From Paenarthrobacter sp. A20 (GTDB lineage: Bacteria; Actinomycetota; Actinomycetes; Actinomycetales; Micrococcaceae), in NCBI RefSeq assembly GCF_024168825.1, contig NZ_JALJWH010000001.1, forward strand, positions 2,294,001 to 2,358,000: a stretch of 64,000 nt of DNA, written 5' to 3'. Position 1 is the stretch's first letter. The number at the start of each line of letters is the position of its first letter. The position numbers and the translations under genes were made by a program. Positions 35,806 through 44,156 of the stretch are shown here, piece by piece. Below the pieces are notes generated by a model. The model was given only the letters and a program-made list of their open reading frames with translations, was not told the DNA's origin and did no database searches.

Positions 35806-35867
35806 GCCTGCTCCATTCGCCCTCTTCAACAACCCCAAACAGGGCCACCTCCCATTCTGCCCCCTCA

Positions 35868-35934
35868 CCCACGTAGGTCGCAGCAGACGCCCTTTTGAGC
35901 GGTCAAAAGGGCGTCTGCTGCGACTCAGTTGGGG
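35868..35934. repeat. 67-bp palindromic element with perfect 22-bp stem
   Basis: Arms 35877-35898 and 35903-35924 are perfectly complementary around GCGG; the right end is CTGCGACTCAGTTGGG, identical to the element at 23485. The inner stem sequence is unrelated to the other copies. It separates phnE from the oxidase gene on the same strand and may weaken read-through. Confidence 0.8.
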
Positions 35935-35945
35935 CGGGACGCACG

Positions 35946-36800
35946 TTACGCGGCCAGGCGCCTCCGGATCCACGCGGAGAACTGGTCCACCACGATGATC
36001 AGCACCAGCACGATCAGGATGTGCGTCAGCATGGAGTCGAACTGGAACGACTTGATGGACTGGTTGATCAGGAGCCCGATGCCGCCCGCGCCCACCAGGC
36101 CGAGGACCAGCGAGGACCGGACGTTGACGTCGAAGCGGTACAGCAGCAGGCCCACGAACTGGGGGACCACCATGGGCAGTGTGGCGTTGGCTACCTGTTG
36201 GATCCGGTTGGCACCGGCGGTACGGAGTGCCTCCTGCGGTCCGGCGTCGATCTCCTCCATGGACTCGGCCCATAGCTTGCCCATCACGCCCGTGTTGTGG
36301 CAGATCAGGGCGAGCACGCCGGCGAAGGGACCGAGCCCCACGGCCGTCACGAAGATCAGCGCAAACACGATGTCCGGCACGGCGCGGAAGAACGACAACA
36401 CGGCCCGTGCGCCTTGGTATACCAGACGGTGCGGGCTGGTGTTCTCGGCGGCCAGCGCAGCCAGGAGCAGGGCGAACGGCACAGACAACGTCGTCCCCAA
36501 GAGCCCGATCCACAGGGTCACCAGCGTGGCTTCCAGGCCAGGCTTCAGTGTCTTCTCCCAGCTCAGGTCAGGCGGGAACGCATCGCCGATGAACGCGGCC
36601 ATGCCCTTCCAACCGTCCACCAACAGCTCAGGTTTGAAATCAGTCCCCTCGATGGCCACAGCGTGAAGTCCGACGACGGCGGCAGCCACTGCCGCCGTCG
36701 TGATCCACCGCAGGGGCTTCTTCGGGCGGACAAGTGCCACTCGGTTTTTTGCGGTTGAGTCCCGGCGGGCGACGGCCGGGGTCAGGGTCTGGGGTGTCAT
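35946..36800 (-). CDS. phnE: Phosphonate ABC transporter permease
   Basis: A 284-residue permease with about six helices. The conserved cytoplasmic EAA-type loop is at SMEEIDAGPQEALRTAGANR, and the PhnE family text ALLLAALAAENTSPHRL and VRSSLVLGLVGAGGIGLLI is present. Its start overlaps the phnC stop by four bases (ATGA). It forms the membrane channel of a PhnCDE importer for phosphonates. Confidence 0.9.
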   Translation of the reverse strand: MTPQTLTPAVARRDSTAKNRVALVRPKKPLRWITTAAVAAAVVGLHAVAIEGTDFKPELLVDGWKGMAAFIGDAFPPDLSWEKTLKPGLEATLVTLWIGLLGTTLSVPFALLLAALAAENTSPHRLVYQGARAVLSFFRAVPDIVFALIFVTAVGLGPFAGVLALICHNTGVMGKLWAESMEEIDAGPQEALRTAGANRIQQVANATLPMVVPQFVGLLLYRFDVNVRSSLVLGLVGAGGIGLLINQSIKSFQFDSMLTHILIVLVLIIVVDQFSAWIRRRLAA

Positions 36801-37552
36801 GCTGCGATATTCCTGTCCGGGGCATACAACGTGTCGAGATGTTCGGCCGTGACCGCTGTGGAGGGGAGGTCGAAGGTCATGGATCCTTGGAGCAGCCCGA
36901 TGGACCTGTCCGCGTAGCGCAGGGCCAGGTCCGGCTGGTGCAGGACGGCGGCAACGGCCAGCCCTTCGGAGTGCGCGAGCTCGCGCAGCAGCGCCATGAC
37001 CTGCTCAGCGGCATGCGGGTCCAGGGCGGACACCGGCTCATCGGCGAGTACGACGTCGGCCCGCTGGCAGAGTGCCCGGGCTACGGCGACGCGCTGCTGC
37101 TGTCCGCCGGAGAGCCGGCCAACGCGGTCGAAGGCCCGGTCGGCCAAACCGACGCGGTCCAGGCAGTCGAGGGCCTCCTGCTGGACATCGGCCGGGAACA
37201 AGAGCGGCGACAGCGAACGCACAGTGGGAATCCGGGCGAGGGCCCCGGCGCAAACATTGTCCAGGGCCGTGCGGCGGGGGACCAAATGGATCTTCTGAAA
37301 GATCATGGCCATTCGCTGGCGCGCCTGCTGCAGCTCACGGCCTTGCAGGGAATCCAGTGCAGCACCGTCGATGCTGATGCTGCCGGCGTCGGGTTCCGTG
37401 ATGCCCATGACGCAGCGGAGGGTGGTGGACTTACCGGAGCCGTTGGCGCCCAGGAAAGCGACCAGCTCGCCAGCGGCAACGGAGAAGTCCACTCCTTGAA
37501 GCACCGTCCGCCCGCTGAAGGACTTGCGTAAGCCTTGGACGGAGAGAGGCAT
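36797..37552 (-). CDS. phnC: Phosphonate ABC transporter ATP-binding protein
   Basis: A 251-residue ATPase. Walker A is GANGSGKST (about residues 34-42), signature LSGGQQQRVAVARAL, Walker B VVLADEPVSALD and H-loop near VLHQPDL. IFQKIHLVPRRTALDNVCAG is typical of PhnC. It drives phosphonate import with the PhnE permease and PhnD binding protein. It shares one base with the phnD stop (TAATG) and four with phnE, so all three subunits are coupled. Confidence 0.92.
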   Translation of the reverse strand: MPLSVQGLRKSFSGRTVLQGVDFSVAAGELVAFLGANGSGKSTTLRCVMGITEPDAGSISIDGAALDSLQGRELQQARQRMAMIFQKIHLVPRRTALDNVCAGALARIPTVRSLSPLLFPADVQQEALDCLDRVGLADRAFDRVGRLSGGQQQRVAVARALCQRADVVLADEPVSALDPHAAEQVMALLRELAHSEGLAVAAVLHQPDLALRYADRSIGLLQGSMTFDLPSTAVTAEHLDTLYAPDRNIAA

Positions 37553-38466
37553 TACAGGTCCTTCTCGGTGAGGCCCATGGTCTCGGCAAGGTCGAACAGC
37601 GGCGTGTAGTTGTCCTTGGTGACCTCCAGCAGCGGCCCCGGAGGGGTGACATCCAGGAACTCCCCAACTTTTGCCACGTCCGCGGGATCAAGGCTCAGGA
37701 ACGCGTCCTTGACGGCAGCCTTGAAGGCGGGATCGGCGTCGCCCCGCACGGTGATGGGATCGTTGGGGATGGGGTCGGACGTCCAAACCTGGCGGAAATC
37801 GTCCTTCTTGAATGTCCCTGCAGCGATCGCGGTGGCCAGCGTCTGGGAGTTGATCTCGGCAGCATCCACCTTGCCGTTGGTCAGGGCCAGCAAAGCTTCG
37901 GGGTGGCCGCCCGTGTAGTCCATCTTGATGTCGGCGTCGGCGATTCCGGCTTCGCGGAGGCCGAAGCGCGGCAGCACGTCACCCGAGGTGGACCCCACGC
38001 TGCCCAACGCGAGCGACTTGCCCTTGAGGTCGCCGATGGCCTGGATGGTGCTGTCCTTGGGAACCCAGATCCCGGCGGTGTACGTGCTCAGTTCCTTCTC
38101 CGCGGTGCCGAACGAAACCAGGGGTTCGGCACCGGCTTTGGCATCTGCGAAGACATATCCCAGCGGACCGAACTGGCCCAGGTCCAGCTTTCCGTTGCGC
38201 ATGGCCAGGACCTCGGCGGCGTAATCCTCAACCACCTGGACGCTGACGGGGCATTCGAGCTTCTTGGACAACGCCGCGGCCAGGACATCGTAGGCGGGCT
38301 TGAGCTTGGCCGGGTCCTCGTAGGGCTCGATGCCGAACTTGATCTCACCATTGGGGCAGGTGGCCGACGTCGCCTCAGGCGAGGACTGGGCTGAGCCGCC
38401 ACAGGCCGTCAGTGCGAGGGCCGCGGTTAGGGCAAGGGCGGAGCCGGTGAAGAGCGAGGTTTTCAT
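37552..38466 (-). CDS. phnD: Phosphonate ABC transporter substrate-binding lipoprotein
   Basis: A 304-residue binding protein. The signal peptide ends in the lipobox LALTACGG (Cys about residue 22). The PhnD family features are IKFGIEPYEDPAKLKPAYDVLA, the ligand loop GSVGSTSGDVLPRFGLREAG and HPEALLALTNGKVDAAE. ATG 38466 has AAGGA upstream. It captures a phosphonate outside the membrane; the neighbouring amine oxidases point to an aminophosphonate. Confidence 0.9.
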   Translation of the reverse strand: MKTSLFTGSALALTAALALTACGGSAQSSPEATSATCPNGEIKFGIEPYEDPAKLKPAYDVLAAALSKKLECPVSVQVVEDYAAEVLAMRNGKLDLGQFGPLGYVFADAKAGAEPLVSFGTAEKELSTYTAGIWVPKDSTIQAIGDLKGKSLALGSVGSTSGDVLPRFGLREAGIADADIKMDYTGGHPEALLALTNGKVDAAEINSQTLATAIAAGTFKKDDFRQVWTSDPIPNDPITVRGDADPAFKAAVKDAFLSLDPADVAKVGEFLDVTPPGPLLEVTKDNYTPLFDLAETMGLTEKDL

Positions 38467-38519
38467 GGGATTCCTTATGCGAAGGGAGGGGAGAACGGGG
38501 ATATTCAGTACAAGGTGAG

Positions 38520-39731
38520 TCAGTACAGGCGCGACACGTTGCTGTGTGCCAGGCCGAAGGACAGGGTCATGCCTACGCCCGAGGTCACGGACACCACCGT
38601 GACGCCGGGTTGGACCTCGCGGACCAGGATCGGTGCGACGTCGGAAGACGCGTAAACGCCCTGCCATCGCTGGATGATCTCCAACCGTTCACCAATCCGG
38701 CCCGTGATTTCGGTGTTGAGCGTGGTGGTCACGGCTTCGTCCAGGAACGGATCGGTCGTGCGGTGGTAATGGTGCGAGTCACCCAGGATGATGGTGCCGT
38801 CCGGGCGCTGGGTGAACATGACATTGGCTCCGACATCCAGTAGCTCGGGCTGGTTCTCCAACACCTCGGAACGGAGGGCTGCAGCAGCGGGCATGTCCGT
38901 GAACGCCGGGTACCGGAGCATGGACGTTGCGGTCAGGACTGCAGGGGCGAACTCGACGCCCGATGGTTTCGCGGCCAAAGACATCTGCAAGGCACATCGC
39001 TGGATCCGGTGTTCTTCGGCCAGGTCCGGGTACAGGTAGTCGACGTCATGGCCGACGCACACGAACACCCGCCCGGCGCGAAGCTCACCGCGCGAGGTCT
39101 GGACGGTCACGCCGTCAGTGGACTGGCTGAAGCCCAGCGCGGCGGTGTTCCAGTGAAGTTCGACGCCGGGTTGCCGGCTGAGCCAGTCGGCCAACTTTGC
39201 AACGGTGGTCCGGGGGTCGACGCGGAGGTCGTCCCGGAGGAAGGCGCCGCCTACGAGGCCGGGCCATGCCGCGCTCGAAGCACCACCGTCGTCGTGCGCT
39301 TCCTCAGCAGACGCAGCACCCAGCCGCTCCCGCGTCCCGGCGGGGGAGAGCAGCTCCACCTGGCCTGGCTCGCGGACCGCGGAGAGTTCGCGCAGGACGT
39401 TCATTTCGGCTTCGGTGCGGGCAAGTACGACGGCGCCGGCCTCGGAAGCCCAGAAACCGGCCTGCTCGGCGAACGCGAGCCAGTACTTCCGCGAGGTCTG
39501 CGCGAGTTCGTACAGTTCCCCGGACTGGGCAGTGATGCAACAGTGTCCGAAGTTGCGGACGGAGGCGCCCGCGGCGTGGTGGTCGCGATCAATGATGGTG
39601 ACGGTCAGGCCGTTGGCAACAGCGTGCGCGGCATGCGCCAAACCAACGATTCCAGCGCCAACAATCAGGACGTCGGCGGGCTGGCTCGCGCTGTTGTTGA
39701 AGGGAGTGGGGGAGGTGCTTGGGTTGTTCAC
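38520..39731 (-). CDS. FAD-dependent oxidoreductase of the TIGR03364 type (aminophosphonate oxidation)
   Basis: A 403-residue DAO-family flavoenzyme with the FAD motif VLIVGAGIVGLAHAAHAVANG at the N-terminus, SVRNFGHCCITAQ just after it, and GVYASSDVAPILVREVQPG near the end. The family I recall as TIGR03364 is defined by gene neighbourhood with a phosphonatase-like HAD hydrolase and phosphonate transporters, as here, and is proposed to deaminate an aminophosphonate oxidatively. The start is uncertain: GTG 39731 leads straight to the FAD domain, while TTG 39767 adds twelve residues and lies nearer the operator. It heads the phnDCE operon, divergent from its GntR regulator. Confidence 0.8.
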   Translation of the reverse strand: MNNPSTSPTPFNNSASQPADVLIVGAGIVGLAHAAHAVANGLTVTIIDRDHHAAGASVRNFGHCCITAQSGELYELAQTSRKYWLAFAEQAGFWASEAGAVVLARTEAEMNVLRELSAVREPGQVELLSPAGTRERLGAASAEEAHDDGGASSAAWPGLVGGAFLRDDLRVDPRTTVAKLADWLSRQPGVELHWNTAALGFSQSTDGVTVQTSRGELRAGRVFVCVGHDVDYLYPDLAEEHRIQRCALQMSLAAKPSGVEFAPAVLTATSMLRYPAFTDMPAAAALRSEVLENQPELLDVGANVMFTQRPDGTIILGDSHHYHRTTDPFLDEAVTTTLNTEITGRIGERLEIIQRWQGVYASSDVAPILVREVQPGVTVVSVTSGVGMTLSFGLAHSNVSRLY

Positions 39732-39778
39732 ACCACTGACATTGACGGCTACGGGGAGGGGAATCAAGCCAAAATGGC

Positions 39779-39794
39779 ACTTGTATATACAAGT
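39779..39794. promoter_or_regulatory. GntR/HutC-type operator ACTTGTATATACAAGT
   Basis: A perfect 16-bp palindrome containing the GTxTAxAC core of HutC-subfamily operators. It lies between the divergent oxidase and GntR genes, where the minus-strand promoter must be, so binding would block the oxidase-phnDCE operon. Confidence 0.75.
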
Positions 39795-39877
39795 TAATCT
39801 GAATTTAACGTCTGTTCATTTCAGTTCACCCCAAATTCATCTAGAGCCGCTCAAAACCAGCGTTTCGAACCAGTGGG

Positions 39878-39893
39878 ACTTGTATCATCAACT
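39878..39893 (+). promoter_or_regulatory. Second, degenerate GntR operator overlapping the regulator's -10 region
   Basis: ACTTGTATCATCAACT matches 12 of 16 positions of the perfect operator 99 bp away and ends one base before the GTG of the gntR gene. TATCAT at 39883-39888 could serve as a -10 element for a leaderless transcript. Confidence 0.5.
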
Positions 39894-39894
39894 G

Positions 39895-40662
39895 GTGAGC
39901 ACACAGCAGAACGCACCCCTCCACGTCAGGCTGAGCGAGGAATTCATGCGCCGCATTACCGACGGTGAGTGGCCCCCGGGTTACCAGTTGCCCAGCGAAG
40001 CGGAGCTATGCCGGGAGTTCGGGACCTCGCGCGGACCGATCCGCCAGGCGCTCGCCTTCCTCCGTTCCGAAGGCGCAGTGACCGGAGGACGGGGTCGTCC
40101 TCCCATGGTTCGTTCGTCCGTGCCGTCGCAGTCGTTTTCCACGTTCAACTCGTTCACCGAGTGGGCCAGCGGCATCGGCAAGAAGCCCGGCCAGCGGACC
40201 CTGGAGGTCGCGCGACGCGAAGCCAGCCCGGAAGCTGCCGAGGCACTCGGCCTCGTGCCGGGAACCACGGTGGTGGAAGTCCTGCGGGTCCGCTACCTGG
40301 ACGAGTCCCCGGCCATGATTGAGCGGACCACGTTCATCCTGGATGTAGGCCGGAAACTATTCGACTTCGACACCGACTCAGGGTCCATCTTCGCGTTCCT
40401 CAAGGAGCAAGGCGTGGATCTGCACAGCGCACGGCACACCATCGACGCCGTTGCAGCCAGCGATGAAGACGCCGAACTGCTGGAGCAACCCGAAGGCATT
40501 CCGCTGCTGCGCGAACGCCGCATCACCCGTTCCGGCGACGGCCAGCCACTCGAATACTCCGAGGACCGCTACCTGCCGGCACTGACCAACTTCACCATCG
40601 ACAACACCGTGGAACGCCGGGCCGCCCTGGTCCGCATCCATACCGAAGGAGCCACCCCATGA
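39895..40662 (+). CDS. GntR/HutC-family transcriptional regulator of the phosphonate locus
   Basis: A 255-residue regulator with an N-terminal winged helix (PLHVRLSEEFMRRITDGEWP, PSEAELCREFGTSRGPIRQAL) and a C-terminal UTRA ligand domain (PGTTVVEVLRVRYLDESPAM, PLLRERRITRSGDGQPLEYS). HutC-type members such as PhnF sense the locus metabolite. GTG 39895 lacks a ribosome-binding site and sits six bases after a TATCAT, so a leaderless message is likely. Its stop overlaps the hydrolase ATG by four bases. It probably represses both divergent transcripts. Confidence 0.85.
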   Translation: MSTQQNAPLHVRLSEEFMRRITDGEWPPGYQLPSEAELCREFGTSRGPIRQALAFLRSEGAVTGGRGRPPMVRSSVPSQSFSTFNSFTEWASGIGKKPGQRTLEVARREASPEAAEALGLVPGTTVVEVLRVRYLDESPAMIERTTFILDVGRKLFDFDTDSGSIFAFLKEQGVDLHSARHTIDAVAASDEDAELLEQPEGIPLLRERRITRSGDGQPLEYSEDRYLPALTNFTIDNTVERRAALVRIHTEGATP

Positions 40663-41330
40663 TCACCCTTGTTGCCTGCGATATGGCCGGAACCACCATC
40701 GACGAACACGGCGACGTCTACGTTGCCCTTGCCCGCTGCGTTGAAGAGACCGGCGTGGCCACCACGCCAGAGGCTGTCCAGGAATGGATGGGCGCGGACA
40801 AGGTGGAGGCCATCACGGCGCTGATCGAAGCCGGCGGAGGCACGGCGGACGCTGAAACGGTGGCGGCGGCGTTCATCCGCTTCAAGGAACTGCTCGTCGA
40901 GTTCTACGACGCCAACCCGCCCGTAGCGCTGGAAGGCGTGGAGGACGCGTTCCGTGAACTACGCCGCCAGGGCATCAAGGTGGCGCTCACCACCGGCTTC
41001 TCCCGTGACGTCGCCGAGCCCCTGCTCGAGCGGCTGGGATGGGGCGTCGGCGACGACAACCTGCTGGACGCCGTCGTCTGCTCCGACGAAGTAGCTGCGG
41101 GCCGCCCGGCGCCGCACATGATCCACCGTGCCATGGAACTAACAGGCGTGCAGGACGTCCGGGCCGTCATCGCCGCCGGCGACACCGTGAATGACCTCGC
41201 CGCCGCCAACAACGCAGGCGTCACCGCCGTCGGTGTCCTGACCGGCAAGCTGGGCCGCGACGACCTCGCAGCGCACCCGCACCACCACATCCTGGACGGC
41301 GTGAAGGACATCCCGGCGCTGCTGTCCTAG
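40659..41330 (+). CDS. Phosphonatase-like HAD hydrolase (TIGR03351 type)
   Basis: A 223-residue HAD hydrolase. The nucleophile motif is LVACDMAGTTIDEHG (Asp8), motif II is LTTGFSR, and motif III/IV is AAGDTVNDLAAANNAG. DMAGTT in place of the common DxDGTL matches the phosphonatase-like group, which lacks the Schiff-base Lys of true PhnX as far as I can see. It would cleave the C-P bond of, or dephosphorylate, the product of the nearby oxidase. It is coupled to the GntR gene by a four-base overlap. Confidence 0.85.
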   Translation: MITLVACDMAGTTIDEHGDVYVALARCVEETGVATTPEAVQEWMGADKVEAITALIEAGGGTADAETVAAAFIRFKELLVEFYDANPPVALEGVEDAFRELRRQGIKVALTTGFSRDVAEPLLERLGWGVGDDNLLDAVVCSDEVAAGRPAPHMIHRAMELTGVQDVRAVIAAGDTVNDLAAANNAGVTAVGVLTGKLGRDDLAAHPHHHILDGVKDIPALLS

Positions 41331-41340
41331 TGCCGGGCGC

Positions 41341-41429
41341 TGGCGCCGCCCGTTTGGCTGGCGCCGTCCGGTTGGCTGGCGCCGTCCGGTTGGCTGGCGC
41401 CGTCCGGTTGGCTGGCGCCGCCGTTTGGC
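41341..41429. repeat. Minisatellite of five 18-bp units
   Basis: Units TGGCGCCGTCCGGTTGGC run at 41341, 41359, 41377, 41395 and 41413; the middle three are identical and the outer two differ at two or three positions. It fills the gap between the HAD hydrolase and DoxX genes. Confidence 0.9.
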
Positions 41430-41460
41430 TGGGGACGCCCGGCATGGAAGATTGGGACGG

Positions 41461-41901
41461 GTGAAATTCCTTCACCCCTCTCCCAAGTCCTCCGCCCGTG
41501 GCGTCACCATCCTGCGCGTGGTGTTCGGCGCGCTCATCATGGTTCACGGCATCCAGAAGCTCATGGCCGGTCACCCCGCGTTCGCGGCGTCCGTCGCGGC
41601 AATGGGCGTGCAGAAGCCCGAGATCGTGGCGTGGTTGGTGATCGCCGGTGAGTTGGGGCTTGGCTTGCTGCTGGTTCTCGGTGCCTTGACCCGGGTGGCC
41701 GGGTTCCTCGCGGCGATCATGTTCGCGGGCATCTGGTTCGTGACGGAAGCGGGCAAGCCCCTGCTGACGGACAAGGCGGGCGTTACGGCAGAACTCCTGA
41801 TTGTCTACGCAGCCATCTCCGTGGCGTTCGTGTTCCTCGGACCGGGGGCGCTGTCCCTTGACCGCAAGCTCGCACGGCAACCGGCCCGCCAAGGGCGTTA
41901 A
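41461..41901 (+). CDS. DoxX-family membrane protein
   Basis: A 146-residue protein with four membrane helices. The DoxX pattern is LRVVFGALIMVHGIQKLMAG, then VAWLVIAGELGLGLLLVLGALTRVAG and AAIMFAGIWFVTE. DoxX proteins have been linked to thiosulfate oxidation and to redox protection with SodA and SseA in mycobacteria; most remain uncharacterised. GTG 41461 was chosen because the hydrophobic core starts soon after. No partner gene identifies its role here. Confidence 0.8.
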   Translation: MKFLHPSPKSSARGVTILRVVFGALIMVHGIQKLMAGHPAFAASVAAMGVQKPEIVAWLVIAGELGLGLLLVLGALTRVAGFLAAIMFAGIWFVTEAGKPLLTDKAGVTAELLIVYAAISVAFVFLGPGALSLDRKLARQPARQGR

Positions 41902-41916
41902 CGCGGCTGAGTTAAC

Positions 41917-42987
41917 TCACCGTGCGTCGTTCGGATACCGGATGCCCAGTTGTGACCGCACGCCGTCGAACAAGCGCATGACATTCACGGAGTCCTCCAG
42001 CGGCATGACCGGGCTTTCGGTGAGCCCTTGCTGCACGCAGCGCGTCACCTCACGGAGCTCGTAGGTGTAGCCGATGCCCACCACGTCGAAGCGCTCGTGG
42101 CGCGGCTCGTCCCAACCAACCCGGATCATCAGTTCGCGCGGATTGTTCACGGAACCTACTGTCTGCAGGAAGCCGAGTCCGCCAGCAACGGTGGCGGTCC
42201 GTGGCCCGTGCGCCATGAGGGAAGAGGTCAGCTGCGCCTGGGCACCGTTGGCGTACCCCAGCGTCAGTGCGTTCTGCGTGTCCACGCCGTCCTCGTTCAG
42301 CGTGCCGATCGCCGTCACCGACTGGGGGAATCCCAGTGTGCCCAAAGGCCACAGCAACGGGTAGACGGTGAGGTCCAGGAGTGCGCCGCCGCCGTCGTTC
42401 AAGGCCCAGATACGGGCAGAGGGATCGTAGGGCGCGGGGAAGCCAAGATCCGCGCTGACCCACTGAATCTCGCCTAGCTCCCCGGACGCGGCGATCGCGA
42501 AGGCCCGCTGCATGCTCGGAAGGAAACGGCTCCATACGGCCTCCATGAAGAAGACGTTGTTTTCCCTGGCCAGTTTCACCAGCTCGGTAGCTTCGCGGGC
42601 ATTGATGGTGAGCGCCTTCTCGCACAGTACGTGCTTGCCGGCACGCAGGGCCGCCGATGCAATCTGGAAGTGCTGGGCATGGGGAGTGGCCACATAGACC
42701 ACGTCCACTACGGGATCGTCGAACAGCCGCTGGTAGCCGGGCACATCGCCGTCGTCCCCGTATCCCTTGGCGAAACCAAGCGCGGCGGCGAACGCGTCCG
42801 CGGCAGCCTGGGTCCGGGAACTCACAGCGTAGGGCTCAGCGTCTTCCAGCAAGGCCAGGTCCTGCGAAACGCTGTTGGCGATGTTGCCGGTGGATACGAC
42901 GCCCCACCTTAAACGCCGGCCCGTAGCCGCTCGGGGATCCTGGTTGGTTTGCGAGAAAAGCCACGGCTTGGCGATAGGGAGGGTCAT
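41917..42987 (-). CDS. Gfo/Idh/MocA-family oxidoreductase
   Basis: A 356-residue NAD(P)-dependent dehydrogenase. The Rossmann motif RWGVVSTGNIANSVSQDLA is near residues 27-45, the conserved CEKALTINAREATELV contains the catalytic EK-x, and ARENNVFFMEAVWSRFLPS follows. The C-terminal domain includes GGALLDLTVYPL with the D-x-x-x-Y/H substrate motif. Family members oxidise sugars, inositols or trans-dihydrodiols. The start ATG 42987 has AGAGGA eight bases upstream. The substrate is not indicated by context. Confidence 0.85.
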   Translation of the reverse strand: MTLPIAKPWLFSQTNQDPRAATGRRLRWGVVSTGNIANSVSQDLALLEDAEPYAVSSRTQAAADAFAAALGFAKGYGDDGDVPGYQRLFDDPVVDVVYVATPHAQHFQIASAALRAGKHVLCEKALTINAREATELVKLARENNVFFMEAVWSRFLPSMQRAFAIAASGELGEIQWVSADLGFPAPYDPSARIWALNDGGGALLDLTVYPLLWPLGTLGFPQSVTAIGTLNEDGVDTQNALTLGYANGAQAQLTSSLMAHGPRTATVAGGLGFLQTVGSVNNPRELMIRVGWDEPRHERFDVVGIGYTYELREVTRCVQQGLTESPVMPLEDSVNVMRLFDGVRSQLGIRYPNDAR

Positions 42988-43015
42988 GACTGACATCCTC
43001 TCATTTTGGCTATCG

Positions 43016-43954
43016 CTAATGGGGAAGTTGCAGCTGCTCCAGGTCCGCAGTGGTTCCCGTCGATTCGAAGGTCAGCCTGACATTGACGTTGTAAGCGCCG
43101 GGCTTTCCGAGGTCCGGTATCCAAATCTCCGCGACTCCAGCGTCATGGTCCGTGGTGGCCAGGATCCTGTAGGCCAGGTTCTCAGCCTTCCAGCTTTCGG
43201 AGACTTCAATGCCATCCAAGGACCACGTCAGGAGCATCGGGACGTGGGCCAGGCCCGCAAGATCCAGCTTCACGGCGACAGTCCACCCGAGCGGATCCTT
43301 GCCCTGGGTGCCATCGATGACCAGCACTTCCTCCAAGGCCTTGACCAGTTCAGCTGCCACCTGGGCCGGCGGGAGCAGTTCGCCCGCCTCGTTGACCGTC
43401 ACCGGCGGGAGGAGAGCGGGAATGGCTATGAGGGCTCCGGGAACGTAGCCTTCCAGCACTTTCTGTTCCTTAACTGCGGATCGATACTCCTCGGGCGGAC
43501 GGGAGGTGATCTTGTTTGCCAAGGTGGGTGAGCCTGTGGAGGTGCCTTGGGTGGCGGATGTCGTCGCAGGAGCAGTCGGAATTGTGGGGGTGGTGGTGGC
43601 CGTGGACGTCGTTGGGGGAGGCGTGGTGGTTGGCGGAAATGTGGTGGGAGTTGGCTTCTTGCTCCCAGTAGACGCGGCCAGATTCGCTGAATAGGGCTCA
43701 AAGGCAGCTGCTGCGGCCGGGTTGAGTGTCAGGTCCTTGCCCAAGTCCGCCGGGGCGAACGCCGCAAGCGAGGTTTGTTTGAGGATGGTGAGCGATTCGA
43801 TGTCGGCAACGTCTTCGGTATTGGGCGGAATGATCCGGTCCCACAGGGCGATGATGCTGATGAGGGCTGCGGCGATGGCTCCCGCGGTGATGATCCATGT
43901 CTTGCCGCGTCGATGCCACGGAGTCTTTTTTCCTTTTTTCTTGTGTGCGGACAC
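43016..43954 (-). CDS. Membrane-anchored protein with Thr/Pro-rich linker, unknown function
   Basis: A 312-residue protein: a basic cytosolic tail (AHKKKGKKTPWHRRGKTW), one membrane helix (residues ~25-42), an acidic extracellular part, a long Thr/Pro/Ser/Ala linker (residues ~100-150), then a globular domain of about 160 residues ending LEQLQLPH. GTG 43954 has AGGAGG eight bases upstream, better than GTG 43963. The linker resembles wall-spanning spacers. The folded domain has beta-rich text such as VPMLLTWSLDGIEVSESW, which might be an Ig-like module. No family is recognised. Confidence 0.6.
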   Translation of the reverse strand: MSAHKKKGKKTPWHRRGKTWIITAGAIAAALISIIALWDRIIPPNTEDVADIESLTILKQTSLAAFAPADLGKDLTLNPAAAAAFEPYSANLAASTGSKKPTPTTFPPTTTPPPTTSTATTTPTIPTAPATTSATQGTSTGSPTLANKITSRPPEEYRSAVKEQKVLEGYVPGALIAIPALLPPVTVNEAGELLPPAQVAAELVKALEEVLVIDGTQGKDPLGWTVAVKLDLAGLAHVPMLLTWSLDGIEVSESWKAENLAYRILATTDHDAGVAEIWIPDLGKPGAYNVNVRLTFESTGTTADLEQLQLPH

Positions 43955-44156
43955 GCCCGCCACCTCCTGCCCCTGCTCACAGATTGCTCCCGCGCCGGAA
44001 CAGCGTCAACCCTGCGCAGCAGAGAATCATGGCCGACTCTTCTGTGTCGTGAGCTGTCAAGTCATACGAATGTCCGGACCGAAGATTTTCCTCGCCTAGG
44101 CTTAGGCCATCATCCCTCGCAGAGGTTCTGTGGGGAGTTACCGAAATGGAGCAGGG

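Noticed and set aside
41341..41429. REP element
   Set aside because: Units are head-to-tail direct repeats and not palindromic apart from GGCGCC, so it is a minisatellite.
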